Source: Burkholderiales bacterium (lineage in GTDB: Bacteria > Pseudomonadota > Gammaproteobacteria > Burkholderiales > SG8-39). Taken from it: a DNA stretch of 64,000 nt. Below the pieces are notes generated by a model. That model had not been told where the DNA came from and searched no databases. It worked only from the letters and a program-made list of their open reading frames with translations. The position numbers and the translations under genes are program-made. This document shows, piece after piece, positions 53,916 to 62,330 of the stretch. Positions within the stretch are counted from its first letter, which is position 1; every line of letters begins with the position of its first letter. Where the stretch lies: contig JADLAV010000061.1 in the NCBI GenBank assembly GCA_020848075.1, positions 124,001 through 188,000 of the forward strand, written 5' to 3'.

Positions 53916-55262
53916 GTGTTCGGTTCGGCAGTCTCTCGGTGGACAGCGCCGCATTTCGCCGTCGCGCTGGTTGCTTTCGTCGCCGCGCAGGCGCTCATGG
54001 CCGCAGGCGCGGCCTACCCGACGGGGTCGCTCCTCGCCCCCGTGACGCTCGCCGCAGTGCACCTGCTGACGATCGGCTGGCTCACGCTGCTCGTCTTCGG
54101 CGCGCTGCATCAGTTCGTTCCGGTCATCGCGGCGCGATCGCAAGCGACCGGTTGGCCGGCGCTGCTTTCGTTGCTCGTCATCGTCGTGGGGCTCGCCGGG
54201 ATGGAGGCGGGGTTCCTCGCGCTGGCGGACCTGCTCGCACCGCGGGCAATTCCGCTCCTGCCGGCGGGCGGGACACTGGTTCTCGCCGGCGCGGCGCTCG
54301 CCGCGGCGCCGATCGCTCGCACGCTTTGGAGCGCGCGCCCGCTCGCGTTCTCAGCACGGTTCGCGTCGCTGGGGCTCGTCTTCCTGCTGGCGACGCTCGG
54401 CCTCGGGCTCACGTTCGCCCTCGCGCTCGCCTTCTCGGAGACCATCCAATGGGCTGCGATGCCGACCGACGGGCTGCGCCTGCACGTTCTCTCCGGCCTC
54501 CTCGGCTGGTTCACCCTCACCGCCATGGGCGTGAGCTACCGCTTGCTCAGCATGTTCACGCTCGCCCCCGAGGAGCGCGGCGCGCTCGGCAGCGCTGTGC
54601 TCTGGTTGAGCGCCGGCGGCCTGGCGGCTGCGTGGCTCTTGGGCGCAATGGAAGCGTCGGGCCTGGCGGTGCCTGCAGCGCTCAGCACGCTGGCGTATGT
54701 CGCGCTCGCGCTGGGCGGCGCCCTCTACCTCTTCGACATGGGCCGCATGCTCCGTGCGCGCCGCCGCCCGAAGCTCGAGTTGAACGCGGCCGGAGCGATC
54801 GTGGCGCTCGCGGCGTTCAGCCTGTGTCTCCTGGGGGCGGTGCTGGCCACGATCACCGGACGCCTGCAGGAGATGGCGGGCCCGCTGGGATACCTCTTCG
54901 TCTTCGGCTGGCTCTCGGGCCTGGGTCTGAGCCAACTCTACAAGATCGTACCGTTCATCACGTGGCTCGAACGCTACGGCGCCCTGCTCGGCAAGCAGCC
55001 GGTGCCCCGCGTCCAGGACCTCGTCGACGAGCGGCGTGACCGGCCGTGGTTCGTGCTGTATTTCGTGGCCGTCGGGGCGGGCACGCTGTGCGCCGCCCTG
55101 GGCTCGACGCTCGAGTGGCGGATCGCGATCGGCGGGCACCTGCTGGCGACGCTCATGATCGCGAGAGCGCTCTGGCTCGCGCGCAGCGGCAAGCCGCGAC
55201 TCGTGCAACCCCGGCCCACGGCAATCGGCGGGAGCCGGTCCTTGCCAACCACAGGCAGCTGA
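53916..55262 (+). CDS. Multi-helix membrane protein, haem-copper-oxidase-subunit-I-like
   Basis: 448 residues from GTG 53916 with about 12 hydrophobic helices. HLLTIGWLTLLVFGALHQFV, LHVLSGLLGWFTLTAMGVSY and PLGYLFVFGWLSGLGLSQLY resemble helices of NnrS and of cbb3-oxidase subunit I, with histidines that could bind haem. An ATG at 53862 lies in the same frame, but it is inside the operator and before the expected transcript start, so the later GTG is preferred. The NsrR-type site upstream predicts induction by nitric oxide. It may bind haem and protect against NO, or be part of a reductase; neither is shown. It is followed by DUF2249 and DUF59 genes. Confidence 0.75.
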   Translation: MFGSAVSRWTAPHFAVALVAFVAAQALMAAGAAYPTGSLLAPVTLAAVHLLTIGWLTLLVFGALHQFVPVIAARSQATGWPALLSLLVIVVGLAGMEAGFLALADLLAPRAIPLLPAGGTLVLAGAALAAAPIARTLWSARPLAFSARFASLGLVFLLATLGLGLTFALALAFSETIQWAAMPTDGLRLHVLSGLLGWFTLTAMGVSYRLLSMFTLAPEERGALGSAVLWLSAGGLAAAWLLGAMEASGLAVPAALSTLAYVALALGGALYLFDMGRMLRARRRPKLELNAAGAIVALAAFSLCLLGAVLATITGRLQEMAGPLGYLFVFGWLSGLGLSQLYKIVPFITWLERYGALLGKQPVPRVQDLVDERRDRPWFVLYFVAVGAGTLCAALGSTLEWRIAIGGHLLATLMIARALWLARSGKPRLVQPRPTAIGGSRSLPTTGS

Positions 55263-55283
55263 TCGATACGGAGGCACAGCGTC

Positions 55284-55787
55284 ATGACGACTTCGGCATC
55301 TCAAGTGACCCTCGATGTCCGCGAAATCCTCAAGGCCGGCGGCGAGCCCTTCGATGAGATCATGCAGGCGGTCGCCGCGCTCGCGCCCGGGCAAGCGCTG
55401 CACCTGCTTGCCACCTTCAAGCCGATGCCGCTATTCGGCGTGATGGCGCAGCGCGGATACACCCATGCCGAACGCGAGATCGGCGACGGCGACTGGGAGG
55501 TGATCTTCTCGCCCGCGGCTGCGAGCGGGACGGCCGCATCGCCCGAAACGTCGCGGCAGGCATTCCTGGACGTCCGGGGCCTCCTGCCGCCCGAGCCGAT
55601 GCAGCGCGCGCTCGAAGCGGTCGAAACCCTGAAGGCGGGCGAGTCGCTGCAGGTCCTCACCGACCGCGAACCGACATTGCTCTACCAGGAGCTCAAACGG
55701 CGATCCCACGCGTACACGAGTGAATCGAGCGGCGAGGGCTACCGCACAACCATCCGGCGCGGCGAAGCCGTTGGAGAGAGCGCATGA
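55284..55787 (+). CDS. Double DUF2249 domain protein
   Basis: 167 residues. Two DUF2249 repeats, residues about 5-75 and 90-160: VTLDVREILKAGGEPFDEIM and KPMPLFGVMAQRGYTHAERE in the first, FLDVRGLLPPEPMQRALEAV and TDREPTLLYQELKRRSHAYT in the second. DUF2249 has a TusA/SirA-like fold, with the family pattern LDVRxLPP and a C-terminal P-x-x-L. The conserved TusA cysteine is absent, so it does not act as a sulfur carrier in the usual way. DUF2249 genes are common in NsrR/Dnr-controlled and denitrification clusters (from memory). Its stop overlaps the next start (ATGA). Confidence 0.85.
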   Translation: MTTSASQVTLDVREILKAGGEPFDEIMQAVAALAPGQALHLLATFKPMPLFGVMAQRGYTHAEREIGDGDWEVIFSPAAASGTAASPETSRQAFLDVRGLLPPEPMQRALEAVETLKAGESLQVLTDREPTLLYQELKRRSHAYTSESSGEGYRTTIRRGEAVGESA

Positions 55788-56095
55788 GCGACACCGAACT
55801 CGAAGCGACCTTGACCGAGGCCCTGAAGGAGGTGCTCGATCCGGAGCTCGGCTACAACGTCGTCGACCTCGGCCTGATCTACGGCATCGAGGTCCACTCG
55901 GGGCAGGCGCGCATCGCGCTGACGACCACGACCCGCGGCTGCCCGGCCACCGACTACATCCGCGAAGGCGTCGAAAGCTGTGCCGCGTCGGTCGGCGGGA
56001 TCAGCGCGGCGGAGGTCGTCATGACCTGGGAGCCGCCTTGGACTCCCGATCGCATGAGCGCGGAAGCCAAGACCCACTTCGGCGTCGCCGCATGA
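55784..56095 (+). CDS. DUF59/MIP18-type metal-sulfur cluster biosynthesis protein
   Basis: 103 residues. LEATLTEALKEVLDPELGYN and VVDLGLIYGIEVHSGQARIA are the DUF59 signatures, and TTTTRGCPATDYIREGVESC has the conserved cysteine for a transient Fe-S or metal contact. Family members (SufT, PaaD, MIP18) help build or insert iron-sulfur clusters. In a NO-response setting this makes sense, because NO destroys Fe-S clusters; that is inference. Starts four bases inside the DUF2249 stop, so they are co-translated. The following 367 bases hold no gene that I recognise. Confidence 0.87.
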   Translation: MSDTELEATLTEALKEVLDPELGYNVVDLGLIYGIEVHSGQARIALTTTTRGCPATDYIREGVESCAASVGGISAAEVVMTWEPPWTPDRMSAEAKTHFGVAA

Positions 56096-56462
56096 TCGGG
56101 GGCGTCGGCACGCCGTGAAGCAGGTTCACGCGGCCTCGGAAAGCGATACGCCGAGCGCGGCCGCGTGCCTCGGCGCCTGACCCGGACAATCCGCAAGCCG
56201 CATCGACATCGGCCCTGCCGTCGCGTTGACGGAGCGCGAGTTTCCGGCCGCCCGCTGCGCTGCGAAGGCTTGCGTCCCGTGGGGTTCGTGTGCAGGGTTC
56301 GTGTGCGCGGGAGCGCGCGCTGTCGGTTACGCGTAATGCGTTCGCCGGGCAGTGCCGCCATTCCGAAAGCGATGTGTAAGATGGATGCTTCTCATTGCAT
56401 GCGTTGCGGTCTCGCTCCCGCTCGGGTGAGCGGGCTGCCCGTTTGCACCCCCGGAGGAACCA
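56096..56462. other. 367-base gap with a short direct repeat, no gene recognised
   Basis: GGGTTCGTGTGC is repeated at 56282-56293 and 56295-56306, one base apart. Just before the FmdE-like gene, CCCGGAGGAACC is a strong ribosome site. An ATGC/GCAT pair at about 56382-56400 is too weak to call an operator. The direct repeat could be a regulator site or a replication slip; nothing else stands out. Confidence 0.5.
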
Positions 56463-57089
56463 ATGGACTTCCCAGACTTTTTTGCGGCAGCACCGACCAT
56501 CACGCTGCGCGACCCGTTGGCCGCGTTCCTCGGCGCACCGAGAAGCGGCACGATGACCTACACCTATGCTGACGCCGTCAAGCTCGCCGGGCATTCCTGC
56601 CCGACGGTTGCAGGCGCTTATCTCACCGTGCGCCGCGGGCTTGCGTGGCTGTATGGCGACGAGCTCCCCGAGCGCGGGGGCGTGGAGGTTCATCTGCGCG
56701 ACGCGCGCGAGCAGGGCACGACAGGGGTCGTCGCTGCCGTCGCGACGCTCCTCACCGGCGCCGCGCCGGAGACCGGTTTCGGCGGCATCGGCGCAGACGG
56801 ACGCTTCGCGCGCCGCGGGCTCCTGCAGTTCGACGCGGCCATCGACGGTCTCCTCGCCCTCCGGCGGCGCGTTACCGGACGCGGCGTGGTGCTCGACCTG
56901 GATGCGACGGTCGTGCCGTCGGATCCCGCGATGAGACCGCTGTTCCTCAAGGCCGTGGCCGGGCGGGCGGACGCGGACGAGCAGTCTCGCTTCGGGGCGC
57001 TCTGGCAGGATCGCGTGGCGCGCATGCTGCTCGAGCATGCCGATGATCCCGCCCTGGTTCGTGTCTCGGAATGGAGGCGAGCGGGATAG
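56463..57089 (+). CDS. FmdE-family protein
   Basis: 208 residues. TYADAVKLAGHSCPTVAGAY is the FmdE signature, with Cys and His that could bind zinc or molybdenum cofactor, and LPERGGVEVHLRDAREQGTT follows. The family was named from the formylmethanofuran dehydrogenase operon; bacterial members turn up beside NO, nitrite and molybdenum genes, but I know no proven activity. The start MDFPDFFAAAP follows GGAGG by 7 bases. A membrane-protein gene starts 18 bases after its stop. It probably belongs to the NO-response set, either in its operon or behind its own promoter. Confidence 0.78.
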   Translation: MDFPDFFAAAPTITLRDPLAAFLGAPRSGTMTYTYADAVKLAGHSCPTVAGAYLTVRRGLAWLYGDELPERGGVEVHLRDAREQGTTGVVAAVATLLTGAAPETGFGGIGADGRFARRGLLQFDAAIDGLLALRRRVTGRGVVLDLDATVVPSDPAMRPLFLKAVAGRADADEQSRFGALWQDRVARMLLEHADDPALVRVSEWRRAG

Positions 57090-57107
57090 GCGCGAGGGCA
57101 CGCGACC

Positions 57108-57548
57108 ATGAACCATTTCACGCTGCTCACCCTGCACCTGTTCGCCGCCATCATGTTCGTCGGCACCGTCTTCTTCGAGGTCCTGATCCTCGAAGGCATC
57201 CGCAAGCCGGTCGGACGCGAGGTCATGCGTACGGTCGAGCTTGCCATCGCGCAGCGCGCCCGGCGCCTGATGCCGTATGTCATGCTGGTGCTCTATGCTG
57301 CGGGCTTCGGCATGGCCTGGCAATACCGCGGCGTCCTCGCGCATCCCTTCGCCAGCAGTCTCGGGCTGATGCTCTCGATCAAGATCGTGCTCGCGCTCAG
57401 CGTGCTGGCGCATTTCATCACTGCCATGACGCTCAGCGGCACCGGCAAGCTCAAATCGCGGCATTTCCAGCTGATCCATCTCAGCGTGTTCTGCCACGTC
57501 GTGCTGATCGTTTTTCTGGCGAAGGCGATGTTCTACATCAGGTGGTAA
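57108..57548 (+). CDS. Four-helix CopD-like membrane protein
   Basis: 146 residues and four helices: LLTLHLFAAIMFVGTVFFEV, LMPYVMLVLYAAGFGMAWQY, GLMLSIKIVLALSVLAHFIT and LIHLSVFCHVVLIVFLAKAM. HLFAAIMFVG and HLSVFCHV supply paired histidines as in haem-binding CopD/YncC-type proteins. Function is unknown; a b-type haem electron carrier or a metal handler is possible. It follows the FmdE-like gene by 18 bases and ends the candidate NO-response group; the next gene starts 128 bases later. Confidence 0.72.
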   Translation: MNHFTLLTLHLFAAIMFVGTVFFEVLILEGIRKPVGREVMRTVELAIAQRARRLMPYVMLVLYAAGFGMAWQYRGVLAHPFASSLGLMLSIKIVLALSVLAHFITAMTLSGTGKLKSRHFQLIHLSVFCHVVLIVFLAKAMFYIRW

Positions 57549-57676
57549 CGGCCTGATCGGCGCCGCCGCCCGGTTCACAACGCCGGAAAGCTGGCGCATC
57601 ATGTATACGTGAGGTAGCGAAATCCGCGGGCGGGATCGCCGCTCCGGGCCGATCGCATCAACCGAAAGGACGTGAG

Positions 57677-58654
57677 ATGGCCGTGACCAAGAGCGACGCG
57701 AATGTTCAGGTTGCCGTAGTCCAGGCCGGCGCGGTCCCGTTCGATACCCGGGGCTGCGTCGACAAGGCGATTCGACTCGTTGCGGATGCCGCGGCAGCGG
57801 GCGCGAAGGTGATCGTTTTTCCCGAAGCGTTCATCCCCGGTTACCCGAAGGGCCTCAACTACGGTCTCGTCGTGGGCGCGCGCGACCCCGCGGGACGCGA
57901 AGAGTTCCGGCTCTACCTGGACGCGGCAATCGATGTGCCGGGACCGGAGACGGCTCGACTGGGCGAGGCCGCCGCGGCGGCCGGCAGCTACCTCGTGATC
58001 GGCGTCATAGAGCGTGACATCGGTACTTGCTACTGCACGGTTCTTTTTTTCGGACCCGAAGGAGCGCTGCTCGGCAAGCACCGCAAGCTGATGCCTACCG
58101 CGCTCGAACGGATGATCTGGGGCTTCGGCGACGGCTCGACCCTCACCGCCGTCGAGAGCCCCTACGGGCGCATCGGCTCGGTGATCTGCTGGGAAAACTA
58201 CATGCCGATGCTGCGAATGGCGATGTACTCCAAGAACGTCGCGATCTATTGCGCTCCGACCGCAGACGACCGGGACACCTGGCTTGCGTCGATGCGTCAC
58301 GTAGCCCTCGAAGGACGCTGCTTCGTGCTGACGGCTTGCCAGTTTCTCCGGAAGCACGACTTCCCGCCAACGGTCCGTGTCTCGCTAGGCGACTCCGGGG
58401 ACGCTGTCCTGATGCGTGGAGGCAGCGCGATCGTCAGCCCGCTTGGCAAGGTGCTCGCAGGACCGCATTTCGAGGGCGAGACGATCCTGACCGCCGACCT
58501 CGATTTGAACGAGATCGGACGTGGCAAATTCGACTTCGACGTCGTTGGACATTACAGTCGCCCGGACGTGTTTCGGCTCGTGGTCAACGAAGCGCCCATG
58601 GCGGCGGTCACTTGGAACGATGCCGAACGGCGTTCGCGCTCGAATGATGCGTAA
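57677..58654 (+). CDS. Nitrilase
   Basis: 325 residues, carbon-nitrogen hydrolase superfamily, nitrilase branch. The catalytic triad is complete: E50 in VIVFPEAFIPGYPKG, K137 in LGKHRKLMPTALERMI and C171 in GSVICWENYMPMLRMA. The enzyme hydrolyses a nitrile to the acid and ammonia; length and the GYPKG and CWENYMP motifs match true nitrilases rather than amidases. Reading order and spacing suggest that it is transcribed alone. The natural substrate cannot be predicted. Start ATG 57677 preceded by AAAGGACG. Confidence 0.92.
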   Translation: MAVTKSDANVQVAVVQAGAVPFDTRGCVDKAIRLVADAAAAGAKVIVFPEAFIPGYPKGLNYGLVVGARDPAGREEFRLYLDAAIDVPGPETARLGEAAAAAGSYLVIGVIERDIGTCYCTVLFFGPEGALLGKHRKLMPTALERMIWGFGDGSTLTAVESPYGRIGSVICWENYMPMLRMAMYSKNVAIYCAPTADDRDTWLASMRHVALEGRCFVLTACQFLRKHDFPPTVRVSLGDSGDAVLMRGGSAIVSPLGKVLAGPHFEGETILTADLDLNEIGRGKFDFDVVGHYSRPDVFRLVVNEAPMAAVTWNDAERRSRSNDA

Positions 58655-58737
58655 CCCCATGGGCAGCTGGACCCGCCGCAGCTGACTTTGGCTTCCTCCG
58701 CGGGCCGATTGCCACCAATTCGCAAATCATCATCGTA

Positions 58738-59010
58738 ATGGTCAAGTGTCCTTACTGCGGACGCCCCGCCATGAGTCTCTGGCGCAAGTCAGCCCTCGGT
58801 CCGGGGCGTGTGGTCCGCTGCGAGTCGTGTGGCAAGAAGATATCGGCGCACTGGGTCGGCATCTTCGCCGCGATCCCGGCCTTCCTGGGCGGTCTCGCGC
58901 TGATGCATTCCGAATCGTTCGCGTTGGGGATACCCGCGGTCGTGGCGGGTGTCCTCGTCATGGGAATGCTTCACACCTTCCTGGTTCCTCTCATGAAGAG
59001 TGACGCCTGA
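58738..59010 (+). CDS. Zinc-ribbon membrane protein, unknown function
   Basis: 90 residues. Zinc-ribbon with two CxxC pairs (VKCPYCGRP and VVRCESCGKKI), followed by two hydrophobic helices (HWVGIFAAIPAFLGGLALMH and GIPAVVAGVLVMGMLHTFLV). This is a common layout of small unknown membrane proteins. It follows nitrilase by 83 bases. The plausible start MVKCPYCG directly precedes the first zinc knuckle. Confidence 0.78.
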   Translation: MVKCPYCGRPAMSLWRKSALGPGRVVRCESCGKKISAHWVGIFAAIPAFLGGLALMHSESFALGIPAVVAGVLVMGMLHTFLVPLMKSDA

Positions 59011-59109
59011 CCCGGCGTTCGAGCGGATGCTTCTGCGCACACGCGCCGCCGTGCATTCCGTTACGCTGCCGGGATTCGAAACATTGGCGGCTTCCGCGTA
59101 GGACGACAC

Positions 59110-59607
59110 ATGGCAGAGCAATTGCCCGATGCCGCACGCCGCGTCCAGGACGCTCTCGCGGCGGCCGGCATCCCGGCGCGCGTCGTTCAGTTGCCTCAGT
59201 CCGCGCGTACCGCGATCGAGGCCGCCGCCGCGATCGGCTGCAGGGTCGAGCAGATCGCCAAATCGCTCGTCTTTCGGCGCGCCGATTCGAATCGGCCCGT
59301 GCTCATCGTCGCGAGCGGCCCGAACAGGGTCGACGAGCGGCTCGCCGCGTCGCACCTGAACGCACCCCTTGCGAAGGCCGACGCCGATTTCGTGCGCTCC
59401 ACCACCGGATTCGCCATTGGCGGCGTTCCCCCGCTCGGGCACGACGTGCCGGTCGAGACGCTGATCGACCAGGATCTGCTGCAGTTCGAAACGGTCTGGG
59501 CTGCGGCCGGCACGCCTCACGCGGTGTTCCCCGTCGACCCACGCGAGCTCGTGCGCGCGACGGGCGGACGCGTGCTAGCCGTCGCCGCCTCACGCCGATC
59601 GCCGTGA
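59110..59607 (+). CDS. YbaK/EbsC-type aminoacyl-tRNA deacylase
   Basis: 165 residues. CRVEQIAKSLVFRRADSNRP contains the family's catalytic lysine area, TTGFAIGGVPPLGHDVPVET the glycine-rich active-site loop, and WAAAGTPHAVFPVDPRELVR the C-terminal strand. Members clear mischarged tRNA (Cys-tRNA-Pro by YbaK, Ala-tRNA-Pro by ProX, others); the exact substrate is not clear here. It is transcribed in the same direction as the MFS gene downstream. Confidence 0.9.
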   Translation: MAEQLPDAARRVQDALAAAGIPARVVQLPQSARTAIEAAAAIGCRVEQIAKSLVFRRADSNRPVLIVASGPNRVDERLAASHLNAPLAKADADFVRSTTGFAIGGVPPLGHDVPVETLIDQDLLQFETVWAAAGTPHAVFPVDPRELVRATGGRVLAVAASRRSP

Positions 59608-59770
59608 CGGTTCGAGTGAGCACGCATTGCGGTTGCCGCTCGCTCGGGTGCCGGGCGGACGGGAATGCCGCCCGCGCGGCGTAAGCCGTGAATGCCGGTC
59701 GCGGCACCCCCGCATAGCCGGCATCGTCCGGAGCGCCCCGCTGTGCTTGCCCTCGCGCCCGGTGTAGGGC

Positions 59771-61045
59771 ATGGTGCGGCCGGGGAGGGGACTGCTCACC
59801 ACCGACCGGATGCAGGGGCAAGGACGATCGGCCGCAAGCGCCGCGAAACCGCCGAGCGCTGCGAGCGCCGCACTCGCGGGCGCGGCGATGATGGCGGCGG
59901 CGATGGGGATCGGCCGCTTCGCCTACACGCCGCTTCTCCCTTCGCTCCAGGAGACGCTGGGCTGGTCGGTTTCACAGGCGGGGGATGCCGCGAGCGCGAA
60001 CTTCCTCGGCTACATGCTGGGCGCGTTCGTCGCGGCCGAGCTTGCGCACCGCCCGGCGCGCCGGCTCTGGCTCGCCGCGGGGATGATCGCAAGCGCCTTG
60101 TCCACCGCGGCCGGTGCGGTCGTGGTTGCATTTGCGGCGTGGCTCGGGATCCGCTTCTTGTCGGGCGTCGCGAGCGCGTTCTGCCTCGTGCTCGGCACCG
60201 CCGCCGTCGTGGAGCACATCGCGCTCCGGGGGCGCGCCGAGCTTGCCGCCCTGCATTTCGGAGGCGTCGGCCTCGGGATCGTCGGCTCGGTCGTGGTCAT
60301 CGAACTGGCACGGGTGGCAGGCGCGTCGATGTTTGCTCAATGGGGCGCTCTTGGCGTCGCTGCGACGCTGCTGCTCGCCGGCGCCTGGCGCGCGCTGGGA
60401 CGGTTGCCGCTCCGGCTGCGCGCCGCGGCGCCCGGCGGCGCGCTGGAGCGGCACGCAGCGTACGACGCCCGCACGCTGCGGCGGCTCATCCTGGCCTACG
60501 GGCTCTTCGGATTCGGCTACGTCGTGACCGCGACGTTCATCGTGGCGATCGCACGGCAGCTCGAGCACGCGGCGGTCGTCGAACCCGTGACGTGGATTGC
60601 CGTCGGCCTGTTCGCCGCGCCGTCGGTGCTCGTCTGGCAGGGGATCGCGCGCCGGTTCGGCCTGCTGCGAACGCTCCGCATCGCCTACGCGGTCGAGGCG
60701 GCAGGCGTGCTGCTCGCCGGCGTGACGCCGGGCTACCTCGCGATCGTGCTCGGCGGCGCGCTGCTCGGCGGAACGTTCGTGGGGATCACGGCCCTCGGGC
60801 TTGCTGCGGGGCGGGAAGCAAGCGGCAGCAACCAGGGCCGTGTGATGGGCTTGATGACCGGATCGTTCGGCCTCGGGCAGCTCCTCGGTCCCGCGATTGC
60901 CGGACGGCTCGCCGACGCCACCGGCGGTTTCGTGGTGCCGTCGCTCCTCGCGGCGTCCCTCCTGATCGTGGGCATCGTCCTGCTGCACGGGTTGACGCTG
61001 CCGCAAGGAAGGAGCGAGCCGGAAACGGCGAGCGGCGACGCGTAA
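59771..61045 (+). CDS. MFS transporter, YbfB/YjiJ family
   Basis: 424 residues if started at 59771; an internal ATG at 59810 would give a better start. Twelve helices are seen, with AMGIGRFAYTPLLPSLQETL as the YbfB/YjiJ N-terminal signature, and LRRLILAYGLFGFGYVVTAT and GRVMGLMTGSFGLGQLLGPA in the second half. The family has no firmly known substrate and some members are linked to drug or solute efflux. The basic, alanine-rich first 35 residues are not typical. A HIT protein gene follows 83 bases later. Confidence 0.87.
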   Translation: MVRPGRGLLTTDRMQGQGRSAASAAKPPSAASAALAGAAMMAAAMGIGRFAYTPLLPSLQETLGWSVSQAGDAASANFLGYMLGAFVAAELAHRPARRLWLAAGMIASALSTAAGAVVVAFAAWLGIRFLSGVASAFCLVLGTAAVVEHIALRGRAELAALHFGGVGLGIVGSVVVIELARVAGASMFAQWGALGVAATLLLAGAWRALGRLPLRLRAAAPGGALERHAAYDARTLRRLILAYGLFGFGYVVTATFIVAIARQLEHAAVVEPVTWIAVGLFAAPSVLVWQGIARRFGLLRTLRIAYAVEAAGVLLAGVTPGYLAIVLGGALLGGTFVGITALGLAAGREASGSNQGRVMGLMTGSFGLGQLLGPAIAGRLADATGGFVVPSLLAASLLIVGIVLLHGLTLPQGRSEPETASGDA

Positions 61046-61128
61046 ACGCGCGTGCGGAATCGACCGCACGCGCTGCCGGCCCGAGCGCGCGTAGAATCGG
61101 CGCGACCCCATTCGCTGCAGGAGGCGAC

Positions 61129-61533
61129 ATGCCCGAGACCGTGTTCAGCAGGATCATCGCCGGGGAGATTCCCTGCGCGAAAGTGTACGAAGATGCCCAC
61201 GTGTTCGCGTTCATGGACGCGGGCCAGGTGAATCCGGGGCACGTCATCGTGGCGACGAGGCAGCCGTTCGAGACGCTCATGGATGCCGATGAGCCAGCGG
61301 CTGCGGCGATGATGGTGGCGGCGCGGCGGATCGCGCAGGCGGTCGAGGCCGCATTCAAGCCGGAAGGCATCACGATCCTGCAGGCGAATCGCGCCGCCGG
61401 GTGGCAGACTGTGCCGCACCTTCATCTGCACGTCCTGCCACGACACAAGGACGATGGCGTCGGGCTCACGTGGCCGCGCAAGGAGCCCGGACTGGATGCG
61501 CTCAAGGCGCTCGCGGCGAAGATCGTGCTGTGA
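61129..61533 (+). CDS. HIT-family nucleotide-binding hydrolase
   Basis: 134 residues. The histidine triad is complete, H97-L-H99-L-H101 in TVPHLHLHVLPR. Family members cleave phosphoramidates such as AMP-lysine or Ap4A. TVFSRIIAGEIPCAKVYEDA and AFMDAGQVNPGHVIVATRQP are the N-terminal signature. AGGAG precedes the ATG at 61129. It converges on the TSUP gene with a 19-base gap. Confidence 0.92.
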   Translation: MPETVFSRIIAGEIPCAKVYEDAHVFAFMDAGQVNPGHVIVATRQPFETLMDADEPAAAAMMVAARRIAQAVEAAFKPEGITILQANRAAGWQTVPHLHLHVLPRHKDDGVGLTWPRKEPGLDALKALAAKIVL

Positions 61534-61552
61534 GCGCGGTCGGGACGCGCGC

Positions 61553-62317
61553 CTAGCCGAGCAGATCGCGCAGCCCGACGTAGAGGAGCTGGCAGCCGGT
61601 GAGGAACATCGCGGCGTAGATGATCCCGAAGAACACGCGCTTGCTGAGGCGCTTCCGCAGCCAGATGCCGAGCCCGATGCCGAGCGCGCCGACCGGGGCG
61701 AGCGCAACGGAGGTGGCGACGTTGGTCGCGTCGAACAGCCCGAGCAGGAGATAGGGCAGCACCTTCGCGGCGTTGATCGCCGCGAAGAAGACGAGCAGCG
61801 TGCCCGTGAAGGCGACGGTCTCCAGCTTCTGCGGCAGCAAGTAGATGTTGAGCGGCGGGCCGCCGGCATGGGCGATGAAGCTCGTCAGGCCCGCCACGGT
61901 CGCCCAGAAGCGCCCCTTCGCATCCGTCGGACGCGCGAGCTGCGGCGCGCGCGGCAGCACGTTGCAGGCGACGAAGGTGACCGAGATCACGCCCAGCAGG
62001 ATGCGCAGCCAGTAGTCGGGAAGAAACCGGAAGGTGAGCCAGCCGAGCGCCGTGCCCACCAGGCCCGCGGGCAGGATCACGCGCATCAAGCGCCTGTCCC
62101 ACAGCCCCCAGTAGGCGTACAGGCCGAGCGCGTCCGTCACCATCAGGATGGGCAGCATGATCGCAGCCGCCTGCGCCGGCGCGATGGTGAGCGCCATGAG
62201 CGGCACCGCGAAGCCGGCCATGCCGCCGCCGAAGGCGCCCTTGGCGAGTCCCGCGAGCACGACCGTCGGAATGGCGGCCGCGTAGAACCACGGATTGTCG
62301 ACGAGGCTTGCGGACAA
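61553..62317 (-). CDS. TSUP-family (TauE/SafE) anion permease
   Basis: 254 residues with 8 hydrophobic helices. VLAGLAKGAFGGGMAGFAVP and SFIAHAGGPPLNIYLLPQKL are the two inverted-repeat signatures of the TauE/SafE/TSUP family, with the conserved G-G-x-P residues. Members export sulfite, sulfoacetate, taurine or other sulfur or organic anions, or take up thiosulfate-like compounds. A sulfur role would suit the apr genes at 33-36 kb, but the distance makes that speculative. The acyl-CoA ligase gene lies 13 bases upstream on the same strand. Confidence 0.88.
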   Translation of the reverse strand: MSASLVDNPWFYAAAIPTVVLAGLAKGAFGGGMAGFAVPLMALTIAPAQAAAIMLPILMVTDALGLYAYWGLWDRRLMRVILPAGLVGTALGWLTFRFLPDYWLRILLGVISVTFVACNVLPRAPQLARPTDAKGRFWATVAGLTSFIAHAGGPPLNIYLLPQKLETVAFTGTLLVFFAAINAAKVLPYLLLGLFDATNVATSVALAPVGALGIGLGIWLRKRLSKRVFFGIIYAAMFLTGCQLLYVGLRDLLG

Positions 62318-62330
62318 CGGCGGTCCGCGC

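Noticed and set aside
56282-56306. Two-copy repeat considered as a CRISPR or iteron array
   Set aside because: Only two copies with a one-base gap; no spacers, no cas gene and no replication gene.
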